From Sepiola atlantica (taxonomy: Eukaryota; Mollusca; Cephalopoda; Sepiida; Sepiolidae): a stretch of 64,000 nucleotides of DNA. This document shows, piece by piece, positions 48,515-59,884 of the stretch (position 1 is the first letter of the stretch; every line of letters starts with the position of its first letter). The position numbers were made by a program, and so were the translations under genes. The DNA is taken from NCBI GenBank assembly GCA_963556195.1, contig OY744544.1:51186825-51250824 (forward strand), in the 5' to 3' direction. The notes below the pieces were generated by a model. The model had not been told where the DNA came from and did no database searches. It saw only the letters and a program-made list of their open reading frames with translations.

Positions 48515-49345
48515 CATGGACTATTTACATATGTTATACATTTTTATAGTAGCGTTTGGGATTTCTTTTATCAATTTCTTTTGATTTATTTCATATAATT
48601 TAAAAGCGTCAGGATAGCCGGTTATTGCCTTATTTAATTGTCTAAATATTTTATTTTGATCTCCACATTGTTTAAGCATTCTTATTACTAATGAAGTGAC
48701 TGGAGGTATAAAATCCATTCATCTTAAAGTAACGCGGGCTATTCTTAGAAATTCGGACATTATACTCCCATAAAATATATACATAGGACAGGTACTACTT
48801 ATATGCGGCATACGAACGATATGAAAGTGAAAAGAATTTCTTTTATCAAACATTTTATAAATAAATCTACCATCCTCAATTTTTATATCTAAATCTAGAA
48901 AGGTAGCATGTATTCCTGTATGTTCACAATTTAATTTTAACTCCCTAGGATATATTAAATGTTTTGTATTTTCTCTCTATCATTTATACAGACAAAGTCA
49001 TCAATAAACCTCCTGCTGCCGTGGTAATTATACGTTCTAGATATATCATTTTTTTTAATGATGACATATATATTAACATCTATATTAATATAAATTTGCC
49101 CAAAAGATGGCAGGGTCCGAACCCATAGGAATACCTATTGTTTGCATTAGTGTTTTATTTCCTATTTAAAAATAAATTTCTTTAATCAGGTGACTTATAA
49201 GTATTTTAAGGCCATTTTTTTAAGTAATAGTTTTACTGTTTTTAGTCTTACACCAAAAGGCTTTAGATTTTGAAAAATCTATTTACATATACATATGTCG
49301 TAATTCCTTTCTGTTTCATTTCCACAGTTTTTACTCTTCGTAAAT
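48515..49345 (-). pseudogene. Divergent Penelope-like reverse transcriptase fragment
   Basis: Minus-strand blocks in order: YF(stop)IGNKTLMQTIGIPMG then SDPAIFWANL (49085-49170, RT motif B region); RRFIDDFVCIND (about 48990-49025, catalytic motif with IDD in place of YVDD); IYPRELKLNCEHTGIHATFL (about 48895-48955); IEDGRFIYKMFDKRNSFHFH (about 48830-48890); IVRMPHISS; IFYGSIMSEFLRIARVTLR; and a tail open from 48718 to 48521 (PPVTSLVIRMLKQCG, LNKAITGYPDAF). The GIPMGSDPA...FIDD...DKRDxFPF pattern belongs to a Penelope-like RT group common in aquatic animals; the exact clade is uncertain. At least one frameshift separates motif B from IDD. No GIY-YIG domain is seen downstream. Confidence 0.65.
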
Positions 49346-49436
49346 AGAATCATATATATTATTTTAGCCCTTTTCCAGGCAGGCATGAATATTTTCTTTC
49401 GCAAGCGCAAGGTAAGGCATATCACAATACATACAT

Positions 49437-49441
<5 letters not shown>

Positions 49442-49527
<86 letters not shown>
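49442..49527. repeat. (TA)n microsatellite
   Basis: About 84 bp TA, roughly 100 bp upstream (in element orientation) of the divergent RT. Confidence 0.97.
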
Positions 49528-49528
<1 letters not shown>

Positions 49529-49990
49529 CGTAAAAAATCGTAATATTAGTCACATTTAGTTGTATGCAAATGGTGGTAAATGCAGGGGAGATTACCTTTG
49601 TCAAAATTCAGAAAACTTTAATTTTTGTGAGAGTTTTACAAGAGGTATTAGACATCAATTAATACAGTTTCCTCTGTAGTATTTTAAATGGATTTTATGG
49701 GGCATAATATAGACACAGCCTACTATTTTGTAATTCAAATATGTTTGCATTGAATTTGTTTCATAGTCATTAGACACCAATTAAGCAAGAGCCCTTAAAG
49801 TATTTTTTATTTCTTAAGACCCCTAAGACATTTTTGACATTTTCCAGAATTAAAATAATGTAATGAATTTTGATTAAATTGGAATAATAATTATAGACAT
49901 AAGGTTTAATAGCATTGTATATTGATTTTAGTCTTCGTAAGGTTACAATAATTTGGTGCTAATCTGTTATGTAATATATGTGTGTGTATG
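49528..49990. other. No gene recognised
   Basis: AT-rich intergenic sequence. Confidence 0.4.
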
Positions 49991-50370
49991 CAAACATTGT
50001 TAAAAATACTAGAATTCTGTTAAATTTTCACTTTTTTATCAATTTTTCTGATATTCCTTTTAATATTAAAATAAAGAAAATAAAAAAAAATATCCCATAG
50101 GTGTAACGCACGTTTTCGATTTTTCGTAGAGTCTACCTCGCGTGTCCACATGAAATGAAAAAAAAAGAAGAGAATTTTCAAAACAGAGAATAAAAAACGC
50201 ACACGGAACGTTTTCATATTGAACCAAGAAAGACGTTGACACTTTGACTTCAACGACGCCGTAGTGGCATTAGCGAATAAAAGTGCATTACATTAATCAT
50301 TAATATACATGTTTTTGTTATTTTTAACAATGTTGGCATAATTGTGAAAATGCTGCCTAAATACACACAA

Positions 50371-50374
<4 letters not shown>
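49991..50374 (+). mobile_element. TA-associated hairpin element, copy 3
   Basis: The left end GCAAACATTGTTAAAAATAC, TAGAATTCTG and the right end TTATTTTTAACAATGTTGGC are inverted. The right side ends GAAAATGCTGCCTAAATACA and CACAATC before (TA)n, as in copies 1 and 2. The CCTATGG/ACGTTTT/ATGAAAT interior block is present in reverse orientation (50096-50165), so the interior has been rearranged. Confidence 0.6.
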
Positions 50375-50427
<53 letters not shown>

Positions 50428-50471
50428 TATATATATATGTATATATATATGTATACATATATATATGTATA

Positions 50472-50517
<46 letters not shown>
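50375..50517. repeat. (TA)n with GTA interruptions
   Basis: About 140 bp joined to the right end of hairpin copy 3. Confidence 0.97.
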
Positions 50518-50518
<1 letters not shown>

Positions 50519-51679
50519 TAGTTATAACTTCATGAGAATTTGGTTTAATTAATAATTTAATGATTAATTATGATGTAATAATTAAACTTCATTATCAATA
50601 TATTATTTTATTAATTTGGTAAAGAAAGAGTAAACAAAGAGAAGTGTTATAAAAAAGCGACACACACATGAAAGAAGACACCCTACCAATGGTGGGTAGG
50701 TACAGCCATATTTATATATGAAACATCGACGCTCACAAAGTGATTATAGTAAGTGATTCCCATCACAGTTTCATGTAAAATACGAAGAGTGTGAGTCAGT
50801 CTAAAAATTGCATTAACATTATAACAGAAACGTGTGTTTGATAAACGAGCGATCGAGAAAAGAGAGAGTGAGAGATAGCTGGGAAGAACGTCGGATTATT
50901 CTTGGGTGGCGAACAAGACGAATGTCCGAATCCACACGTGTGTTTAAGCAGAATAATCCCCTCGTAATAGAAATATAAATTATTCTGCCTTTAGTTGACA
51001 AATATTTATCTTTTGCCCACAGACCTTAATTCCCTTTTTTATAACTGTTTTCTTTTTTCATTTTGACGCTTTCCGATTGAATGAATTAGAGTCGTGTCGA
51101 TGCATTTTATTACTTGATAATTCTGAAACTTATTCTTCCATTGCTTCTTAAAGAATTACATTCTGCGCTTTTTTCAGTCCAAATCTTTGTTTAACATTCA
51201 CCCCTCCGTCGAATACATTTGTTTGCTTACCGTTTCTTGTTTATTCCACCACTGGATCTTCACTTCCAAATCTTCTGTCAACCTAAAAGCCTCAATAATT
51301 TGAGATACCCAACCCCCTACAATGATCAACGGCCGTATTAGTCATTATAAAATTAGGAATGCTATCCAAATTGTATCGTTTCTTTCCGTTAGCTTAGCAG
51401 TAATATCAGATTCTTTATCAATAGAATAATTTGTTCTAACATATATACTAGTTAGTATTCGTATATCGAAGACGGTAGATATTTTTGTTATCCCCACTAA
51501 AATCATACGTACAAAATTGTCAGTGCGTGTTTTGGAGACGAGGTTATCAGAGTATAAAATAAGTCTGATTCAGTAGCAGCTAATTCCAACTGAATGTAAT
51601 GTTCGTATGTGTAATATCATTAAATAAGTTATAACTCAATTAAGTTAGCACACAAAATAACACACGACTGCCACCTTAG
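50518..51679. other. Intergenic, no gene recognised
   Basis: No domain-bearing frame. Confidence 0.4.
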
Positions 51680-51748
<69 letters not shown>

Positions 51749-51962
51749 TACCATTATTATTAGTATTAGTATTATTATTATTTAATAATTATTTAATTTA
51801 TCATTATTATTATTTAATCATAATAATAATAATTAAAATAATAACAATAATAACAATAAGAATAATAACAATAATAATAATAATACTAATAATAACAAAA
51901 ATAATAATAATTATGATGATAATAATAATGCTGCTGTTGCTGATGATGATGATGACGACGAC

Positions 51963-52058
<96 letters not shown>

Positions 52059-52080
52059 ATAATAACAACAACATACACAG

Positions 52081-52141
<61 letters not shown>

Positions 52142-52195
52142 AAGAAGAAGAAGAAAAATAATAACAATAAAAATAATAATAATAAGAATATAAGA
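51680..52195. repeat. 516-bp mixed trinucleotide domain
   Basis: TAA/ATT tracts, a long GAT tract (about 51938-52058), then TAA and GAA tracts. It produces long poly-Ile, poly-His and poly-Ser frames on the minus strand that are not genes. Confidence 0.97.
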
Positions 52196-52646
52196 AATGC
52201 ATTTTAATTTTAAAGGGTTATGTTATCAATTCGTTTATTTCATAGGAATACAATCAGTGTAAAGTCAATATGCCAGCTTAGATTGATGTAAGTGAATTAA
52301 TTCATTCTAAGTGTGGCATATTAGAGTTTACACATATAAAAGCACGAGTAAATAATATCGGATGTTAAATCAAGTATATTATCATTGGATTTATAAATAA
52401 TTAAAACATCAGCAATTCGTAGATTACAGAATATCGAGCCAGACTGATATATTCTATTCTATCTAATAAGTGACCATTCTATGATATATGTGACATTTCT
52501 ACGTTTACATTGCAACTCTTAGTTGTAGACGGTCTTTTAACGTGTTCTTTATTGAATGATGATTCTAGTTTTATCAGATTTAAAGTAAAGCCGATACAAG
52601 AGAATATTTTATTTTTATTTTCTTTGTAATATTAGTATTTTCAGTG
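52196..52646. other. No gene recognised
   Basis: AT-rich intergenic sequence. Confidence 0.4.
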
Positions 52647-52890
52647 TTATCATTAATATAATTACTAACATTTATATAATTACAAACATTAATATAATTA
52701 CTAAAATTTATATAATTACAAACATTAATATAATTACTAAAACTAATATAATTACTAACATTAATATAATTACAAACAATGATATAATTACTAAAACTAA
52801 TATAATTACTAACATTAATATAATTACTAACATTAATATAATTACTAACATTAATATAATTACTAACATTAATATAATTACTAATTCGTA
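52647..52890. repeat. 18-bp minisatellite, about 13 copies
   Basis: The unit TAATATAATTACTAACAT recurs with A/C and T/A variants. As the period is six codons, it gives a repetitive LVIILM frame on the minus strand. Confidence 0.95.
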
Positions 52891-53219
52891 ATTTTTTCGA
52901 TAATGATTGATAATCTGTATTATTTGAAATCTTCGAACTACTGTTAACATATTGGATGATATTCTCACAACATTTCGGCCGATGTAAACTTCAACTTTCT
53001 TCAAGTTTATCTTCCCGAACTCGGAATCTTTCTGCGGATCTCGGGAATCAGTACAGACATTCGAAATAAACCCTTTATTGAATTCACGAGGTAGCTTGCT
53101 CTCGTTCTGTCAGACATGACCGTATTTCAGTAATGGTATTCTAAGTATCGTCCGCACTGAGGATTGGATCTTCAACATCCAGGAGACTGGAACTTAGAAC
53201 TGATAATCCTTAATAATTA
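52891..53219. other. Spacer left of the Penelope locus
   Basis: It contains CACAACATTTCGGCCGATGT near 52969, which resembles the CGAAACGTTxxGCG-type motifs in Penelope 3' regions elsewhere in this window (63120, 54830). It may be another decayed end. Confidence 0.3.
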
Positions 53220-54380
53220 CATTCGTTATGCCGTGTACCAAAGAAAACAAAAAATAAAAGTGTAGATTAATAGATAACATGTTAGGAGACCTTCTTCATG
53301 GAAAGCAACACAAATATTGGCCAATGCTGGCCCTAAGGGAGATCCCATAGAGACACAATCAATTTGTCTGTACATAATGTCGTCAAAACTGAATTCTACC
53401 GACATCGTGGCAAATTTCATCAACTCCACGAAAATATTTTCAGGAATAGGAGGAATGGGCAGTTGACTGCGATATAAGGCATCGGCACATATATTAATCG
53501 TTTCAAGAAGGGGAACACAGGTAAACAGGCTGGATATGTCAAAACAATACATTTATCAGTATCTGAATAATTTTGCATGAAGTTTGAAAATGAAAAAAAA
53601 TTTTCATGCAAAATAAACTGTAGTGTTCCAAAACTGGTTCTAAAATAATGGCAAGCCAGTTGGCTATCTTGTGTTGTGAAGACCCTACCATGGATAATAT
53701 GGGTGTTAATGGTACCCCAGCTTTGTAGGTGTTTGGTAAACCATACAGACGGGGACTAATAGAGCTGGTGGGTCTAATTATTTTAGAAGTATTAGTAAAG
53801 AAGAGCTCCACTCTTAACCCACTTAACCAAACGTTTTTGGAACTTAGTCTCGATAGATATAGTGGAGTCATGTGTATCTACCACCTAACCGAATAAATGT
53901 TAAGGTGTCCTCAAGAATGGTCGTCATATTATTGACATAATCAAAATGATTAAGTATAACGACCCCTGAGCCTTTATCAAGTTTTGTGACGACCAAATAT
54001 TTATTATTGCGGAGTCGTTTGATGGAACGGAAATGTTCACTTCGCCATTTTTATTCACAAAACGAAATAGCTGTGCCCGCATACGAATGTGCGAAGTCAT
54101 TACACTTTGCCTTAAGATCACTGACCTTAGAGTCGGATGTAGGTTAAAGTCTTGCTAGTTGAGCAAAAAGGACTTCAAATTCAGAATATATTTATTCTTG
54201 TTTAGTATTTGTAGGGGAATACATAAGTCCAAACCATGGGAAAGAATGTTAAGTTCGACTAGGGACAACTGAGTGGAAGAACTATTAAAGACGTTCTGAC
54301 TGACTGCGAATACACAAGTTGTTTTTTCCTCCCGACCGATCTTGACTTCTATTGCAAAAGATGTCTTCCCCCACATCACA
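53220..54380 (-). pseudogene. Penelope-like element: N-terminal region and reverse transcriptase (inverted half)
   Basis: Minus-strand order: SSTQLSLVELNILSHGLDLC (about 54240-54300, the N-terminal LxxxExxVLSKGL motif of Penelope-like proteins); NLIKAQGSLYLIIL (about 53945-53990); SPRLYGLPNTYKAGVPLTPI and LSMVGSSQHKIANWLAIILE (53640-53770, the PKxYGLPKxHKxGxPLRPI fingers region); MYCFDISSLFTCVPL (about 53505-53552, motif A); QIDCVSMGSPLGPALANI (about 53315-53370, motif B); then FVFFGTRHNE in a shifted frame at 53225-53250, just past the expected YVDD, which is destroyed. Frame changes lie near 53900 and 53560-53620. The EN half lies on the other strand starting at 54388. Confidence 0.8.
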
Positions 54381-54387
54381 ATAATTC

Positions 54388-54905
54388 TACTATTTATTTA
54401 TTTAAATGTAGTTGCAGTATGCACTACGTTGGGTTGACGTCACAAAGATTAGACATCCGGGTAAAAAAAAAACGTGTCCCAAAAATGTGCAATGAAAATT
54501 ATTCACCAACGGACGTTTTACGTAATACTTATGGTTCGTCGAAAGCCGAACGTCTTATAAATAACCGCACCTGTGCCTCTAATTTCAGTGTCGACTTATT
54601 CTCCATTCTTAGTAAGTCGCGCTCTCCCTACTATCTCAAGATCCTAGAAACAATCTATATTAAGCCCTTGAGACCTTCTCTTTGCAAGCAAAGAGAAAAT
54701 CTCCTCGGACTTAATGTTGTTTCTATTTGATTGAACTTTTTTTACCCCTTTCCCTCGCTATAACTCTCATTGCATCTCTATTATATTTTTTACATGATAC
54801 CTCGATATTTGGCTCAGTTGAGCGATGTACGAAACCGGTCAACTGCCCTTTCATCAAATTAATTCATAATTCATCATGATTAATAAATATTGTCTCTTTC
54901 TCGCC

Positions 54906-54907
<2 letters not shown>
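54388..54907 (+). pseudogene. Penelope-like element: GIY-YIG endonuclease C-terminal half and 3' UTR
   Basis: Plus-strand frame IYLFKCSCSMHYVGLTSQRL then DIRVK (54391-54465) is the second half of a GIY-YIG domain (YxxxCxxCxxxYVGxTxQRLxxRxxxH). It continues through INNRTCASNFS and PYYLKILETIYIKPLRPSLC to a stop at 54730. The 3' UTR is T/C-rich, has GAGCGATGTACGAAACCGGT at about 54819-54838, and ends directly at a TA array (54909). The start of the GIY half is missing. It abuts the inverted RT half at 54380-54388. Confidence 0.75.
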
Positions 54908-54976
<69 letters not shown>

Positions 54977-54998
54977 ATGTGTATTCGTGTGTGTGTAA
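54908..54998. repeat. (TA)n(TG)n microsatellite
   Basis: A TA tract then a TG tract, directly at the 3' end of the Penelope-like element. Confidence 0.97.
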
Positions 54999-55213
54999 TA
55001 TATTAATTAAACCAACACCTATATCCTAACATGATCGAATTAAGACGCTTTTTAGCTTATGCAAGTTTAATAGATGATCACCTGAAACTGCAGTAAAATG
55101 TTAAAGTAAATACATTTCATTATCATTTCTTTTCAAACTTTGAGTAGTAGTAGCAAAACAATAGCACCTTCTTTTATGCAACAGACCATGGTTGGGCTTA
55201 TTTTCCTTCTTTT

Positions 55214-55555
55214 TTGTTTTTGCTGCATATGGTGGCGATAGTGGGGCCACGACCTTTTGTCTCAAGGCCTGATGGCCGACCCTGGTTTCCCTCTGTCATG
55301 GCTGCACCACCATTTCGAGAGGAAGGAACGTTCACACCACTGTTTACATGTTCCCGTCTGATGTATGAACGGGTTGACGGGCCATATTTTATCCTGGGTG
55401 TCGGCTTGCTAGTATTTATTTTTGTTTTATTCATTTTTTTAGCATTTCCTCATTGTCAACGGCTTCAAAATTATTCCTCGAAGCTGCCCTCTATTAATAG
55501 AGTAGGTGGCCCCGTCCGCATTTCGGGGGACGTGCTGGATGGCTTGAAGAGATAG
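55214..55555 (+). other. Unassigned 113-codon open frame in a GC-richer island
   Basis: A Met-initiated frame with one hydrophobic stretch (FILGVGLLVFIFVLFIFLAF, about residues 57-76) and no recognised domain. The minus strand is also open for 78 codons here. The local base composition is more balanced than its surroundings. It may be part of an unrecognised element, and coding status is doubtful. Confidence 0.2.
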
Positions 55556-55579
55556 CGCACTATTTAAAAAAATATTTTC

Positions 55580-55700
55580 TCAGAGTTTACTTCAAATAAG
55601 AAGTATCGACATGTCATGGTATCTGACAAATCCCTGTACAGAGAGACCGAAGACACCTGAGGGTAGTGTCTAATAGGCACTCAAGTCCTCCCCAGTAGAC
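55580..55700 (+). repeat. Dispersed repeat Z, copy 1
   Basis: TCTGACAAATCCCTGTACAG, AGAGACCGAAGACACxTGAG, GGTAGTGT resemble 63530-63600 (TCCTGACAAACCCTTGTACA, GAAAGACCAAACACACTTGA). Confidence 0.55.
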
Positions 55701-55917
55701 ATTCAAGTCATCCTCTGTAGGCATTAAATACACCATATTCCCAGTAAAACATTGTACATAACATCGATATTAAAAATTTAACAAAAACAAAAACAAACAC
55801 ACGACAATAAAAACACTCATTTCCTTTCATAAACACATCACAAATTTTGTATTTTAACAAATATATTTCGTTTAAAAAAATTATTAGCTACGTTACAACC
55901 GCACAAAATAGTTACAC

Positions 55918-55921
55918 ACAC

Positions 55922-55974
<53 letters not shown>

Positions 55975-55976
55975 TT
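55918..55976. repeat. (TA)n(CA)n microsatellite
   Basis: TA tract flanked by CACACA. Confidence 0.95.
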
Positions 55977-56365
55977 GATAAGATTGGTAGCAAGAAATCC
56001 AAGAGGGTGCTTTATTATTTTAATTCATTAGAAAATTATTTTCAAAAAGTGTGTTTATATTTATACTGGCGATTAAATCAAATGTAGATTTGACTTGACT
56101 TTCTGTAACACCATTATTAATAAATATATAGATGTATGTGTGTGTATTTTTGTTTCATTTTACTTCAGTCGAAGGTCTCAGAAATCAAGGGGCCCAACCA
56201 ATGGGGCTAACACTTGCTCTCTATATTAGATACATTGATATTCGAATACACTATTAAAGATAAAATGTCTACCATAGTGCGTACAAATTATTTATAGATC
56301 ACGCAAGAAAGACAAACGTAAAATACATGCGCACATTTAACTATAACAATATTGGAATAATAATG

Positions 56366-56396
56366 AAACCTTCACCCCCACCCCCACCCCCACCCA
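56366..56396. repeat. (CACCCC)n tract
   Basis: Short C-rich hexamer repeat, about five units. Confidence 0.9.
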
Positions 56397-58027
56397 AAAA
56401 AGGATAGGATAGAAGTAACAGTAACAACCGCCATATTCAAACAATTTCATTTCTGAAAAATTATAATATTAATTAGCTATTTCAACACATTCGAGTTTGG
56501 CTTCACCTAACAATGTCTATTTATTCCCGCCCAAACTCATTTAATGGCGTCTTTTACGATATTAATCTCCGCATTAAACTCGACATTCTTACGATCTTAT
56601 TCTTGTCTGTTTTGTTGGGTTCGAGGGCAGAATTTCCTTCCCGCCTGATTTTCATTATTGTCCTGATGAACCATACGATACATACAAATATCATTTTAAT
56701 TAATCTTTCATTTGTCAGTACGAAACCGCAAAGTCGAATTTGTTGATGGTTAATTTTGTTATTGTCTCGGGGAGAGACGCGGTAAATGTCCTCTCGCTTT
56801 CGCCTAATCTGGCTGGCGAATCTGGCGGAATGTGTTATTGTTGGCATCTCATTTAAAACGATTTCGGGTTCTACATTTAACCCTCGCCAACTACGCATGC
56901 ACTCCTATCTTATCATTTAGCAACTTTATTTAAGAGTCGCCAAAATGTCTGAATGACGTCGCTTATTGACGCTAAAGGTGTCAGCAATTTGCCGAGAAAT
57001 TAACGGTTCGGCAGAGTTTGCCATGAATATAGTGCCGATGTTATATAATGGAGACTGGTTACTTTGGCCATATTTTTAAACTGATTACTTTACAGGCAAC
57101 AACAAAACGATAGTTTATAAGCTCATGAATAGTTTACATGTTACTACATGCTAATTGAACACATGCATTTTGAAAAACAGTATCTCAGAAAGAGGCAAAC
57201 TATGTTATATGCTTTTCTGGCAGATTATAATAAACATAAGAGTACATTTCATGAATTTATTTTCATTAATAATATGACCAATACGAACATATAGCAATTC
57301 AAGGGTTCATTATTTATGTGAAATTTACGGTTAATGATAATATTTATATTAAAATAATAACTGCTTGAAAGTGTTCGTAATATAAAGCAATAATGTTTTT
57401 CTTCTTCCTAAAAATAATTATCATTGTCAGTTGAATATTTTCTTAACAAATAAATGTTCATGTATCTTCTTGATTAATTGATTTTAAAATTATTATAATT
57501 TGAATATTTAAAAATAAATAAATATACACTTTCTACCTACCGTAAAATAATTTTAAAACTGTATCAATTAGATATGCATTAAAATTGAAATACCATAGAA
57601 AGAATTCGAAGAGTACGGTTTTAAAACTGTTTTGGCTTTATTTATGAATTGAGTAAAGTGTATTTTTTACCATAGCGACAGTAGGTACATTTTGCGATTT
57701 AAAAAAAAATGAGAACGAATGCATTTTATGCAGAACACTTTTGTTCAATAAGAATTTATTAAATGGTTGAATTACCATTTAATAAAGTCTTATGGAACAT
57801 ATAGTTTACAAATAACGAGTCTCACAAAAGAGCTAACTTTTTCTGCACTAGCGAAATCCATCTCCTAGTGTTTCTCGAAACAATTGAACAACGGAAGAAA
57901 CTCCTGAACTCATATATTTTTTTAATCGAATATTTTTACTTTCTGTAATTATTAATTATAGTGTTATTCAATGCTGGGAAATAAGCTGATATATATTGGA
58001 TTATATGTTTGGGAGGGTAGAACGTTG
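56397..58027. other. Intergenic; more balanced composition at 56.5-57.1 kb
   Basis: The stretch 56510-57060 has unusually even composition for the window and overlapping open frames on both strands (56513-56746 +, 56554-56898 -), but no recognised protein domain. It could be unique DNA, a regulatory element or an exon fragment. The rest is AT-rich and featureless. Confidence 0.35.
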
Positions 58028-58266
58028 ACGATTGGTTTACTTTCGGCAGCCTCGTAACTCTCGCTTCCCTTATTTTGTCTTTTAGTCCTTATATTCTATG
58101 AGCGATGTTTCTTTTACAAAGGGGGATAATTGCGATTCTCTGGGCCGGAATCTATCCATTTAATACTTATCGTTAACTTTTTTTTTTACCTTAGAGTAGT
58201 AATAATTTTTAGCTCCTTACATCAAGTGGTTCTATGCCTTTCCTGGAGCGATTTCCATAAAACATA
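58028..58266 (+). repeat. Interspersed repeat X, copy 2
   Basis: Same-orientation copy of 34880-35155: CCTCGTAACTCTCGCTTCCC, ATGAGCGATGTTTCT, ACAAAGGGGGA and TGGAGCGATTTCCATAAAA are all present in order. Confidence 0.7.
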
Positions 58267-58804
58267 TTTAGAGTAGATGCAATGTTTACTTAACCAACAA
58301 AATAAAATATGAACACACCGTGATACAAATACACAACTATTTCTATATTTTGCATTTTATTTTAGTTCACAACACACTCGTTCAACAAATAGTAAGAAGA
58401 GGAAAGCGGATAGTGTGTACAAAACTTGGCTCCGGATTAAATAATTCATAACATACAAAAATATATCTATCAGACAATCAGAGTTCTAAAAAAATATACG
58501 CCCCTCAATATCCGAAAGCTTCAATTAATTCACGATAACGGTAAGAAATTCATATATAAACAAATGCAGCAGTTTGAAAAACCAATCTAACCCAAAACTG
58601 TTAGCGTATTTACTCTCTATTCTCTCGCACGAAGATGCGACTGACAAACACCCTTGGGCAACGCAAATTACGGCTACTACGATACATTTATTTTCAGTGT
58701 CTGGCACAAAACAAACCCTTTCTTTTTTCTACTAATGGCTTTTGATAGGTATTATTTAAAGTTTCTAGCAGGTAAATAAAAATTGTATATAGTTTAGACT
58801 TTAA
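58267..58804. other. No gene recognised
   Basis: AT-rich sequence upstream of a Penelope-like fragment. No RT motifs are visible here, so the element is 5'-truncated near 58.8 kb. Confidence 0.4.
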
Positions 58805-58811
58805 ACTTAAC

Positions 58812-59522
58812 ATGAATGACGACGGATCCCTTCACACCACCTTCTATAGAAAACCCGCCTGAAGAAACTTTTTCATCCACTACAAATCCGCACTACCCCT
58901 CAAATCTAAAATTAGTTACGCACACACCGAAATCACCCGCATACAAGACAAATGCTCTTTCACTACCGACAAAACAACACACACCAAAGACTTCCACCAG
59001 ACCCTATTAACCAACGGTTTCCTCCTCACTACCATATTCAGCCTCAATAACACCAAAAGACGTAGACACCACACTCTCACCAACACATGCTTCCTTAAGC
59101 TCCCCTTCTTTAGCGACCGTATCACTTCCGCAATCCGCAATGTCATGCGTAGTAAGAACCTTGAAATACAGCTCTCCCACACAGGCACTTCTCTCCGACA
59201 ACATTTGTCCAAAAAAAGCCACTACACCTCAGACCCCTGCTCTCTAGCTAATTGCCCCATCCCAAACTCTGGCTTCTGCTTTCGCACCTATACGGTGTAC
59301 AACCTACAATGCGCTAAGTGTCAGAGGTTCTACATCGGTAGCACCGTCAGGCCTCTACACAAACGCGTTAAAGAACATCTGAATACCCACATTTATTCCT
59401 TCTACAAACACTTAATATGATGTGGTAACACACATCGCTCTATTAGTGTCCGCATTCTTACCTCGAATTTCGGAAGCTGTTCTAATCTCGAAATTACATT
59501 CAACTTTGAATACCAGATTTGA
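58812..59522 (+). pseudogene. Penelope-like element: RT thumb to GIY-YIG endonuclease, nearly open
   Basis: From 58815 one plus-strand frame runs 236 codons with only two internal stops, both TGA (58860-58862 and 59418-59420). It begins NDDGSLHTTFYRKP (RT thumb entry, 58815-58856), continues through CFLKLPFFSDRIT and QHLSKKSHYTSDPC, and reaches the endonuclease: TYTVYNLQCAKCQRFYIGS (59287-59341) followed by RPLHKRVKEHL. This is the GIY-YIG signature with the CxxC insertion typical of Penelope-like elements, and Arg and His/Glu residues are in place. After the second TGA the frame continues CGNTHRSISVRILTS, the conserved C-terminal part. The plus strand is notably C-rich compared with its surroundings. 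The upstream RT palm is absent. Confidence 0.85.
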
Positions 59523-59884
59523 GTTGTCTTCCCCATTCATCCTCTGATTCTTACATTCTTACACTCCCACCTCCAACCTCCTTGCCTTTTACTATTTGCC
59601 CAGCACCATCAACCCCACACCTCAATGCCTTTGATCCTGTGTTTAATTCTTATATAATTTTTACATAGTTACATATTAACAAGTAAAACATTATAATAAT
59701 AAACATAAATAAAAACAAGAATGGAGTAATATGCACTTTATGTATATGTATGTAGGCCTTCCATGTATATATGTATATATATATGTATATACATATATAT
59801 ATATATGTATATATATGTGTATACATGTATATGTATGTATGCGTGTATGTGTATTTATTTATAATCCCTAAATTAAAGTTTAAC
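59523..59884. other. 3' flank of the Penelope fragment; TATA/TGTA repeats
   Basis: C-rich up to about 59640 (possible 3' UTR), then AT-rich, with interrupted TATATGTATA repeats at 59755-59845. Confidence 0.4.

Noticed and set aside
51810..52202. Poly-Ile, poly-His and poly-Ser frames
   Set aside because: Products of TAA, GAT and GAA triplet repeats.
52708..53004. 98-codon frame with LVIILM repeats
   Set aside because: Translation of the 18-bp minisatellite.
58916..59222. 98- and 71-codon minus-strand frames
   Set aside because: Antisense to the Penelope-like plus-strand frame, whose domain content is clear.
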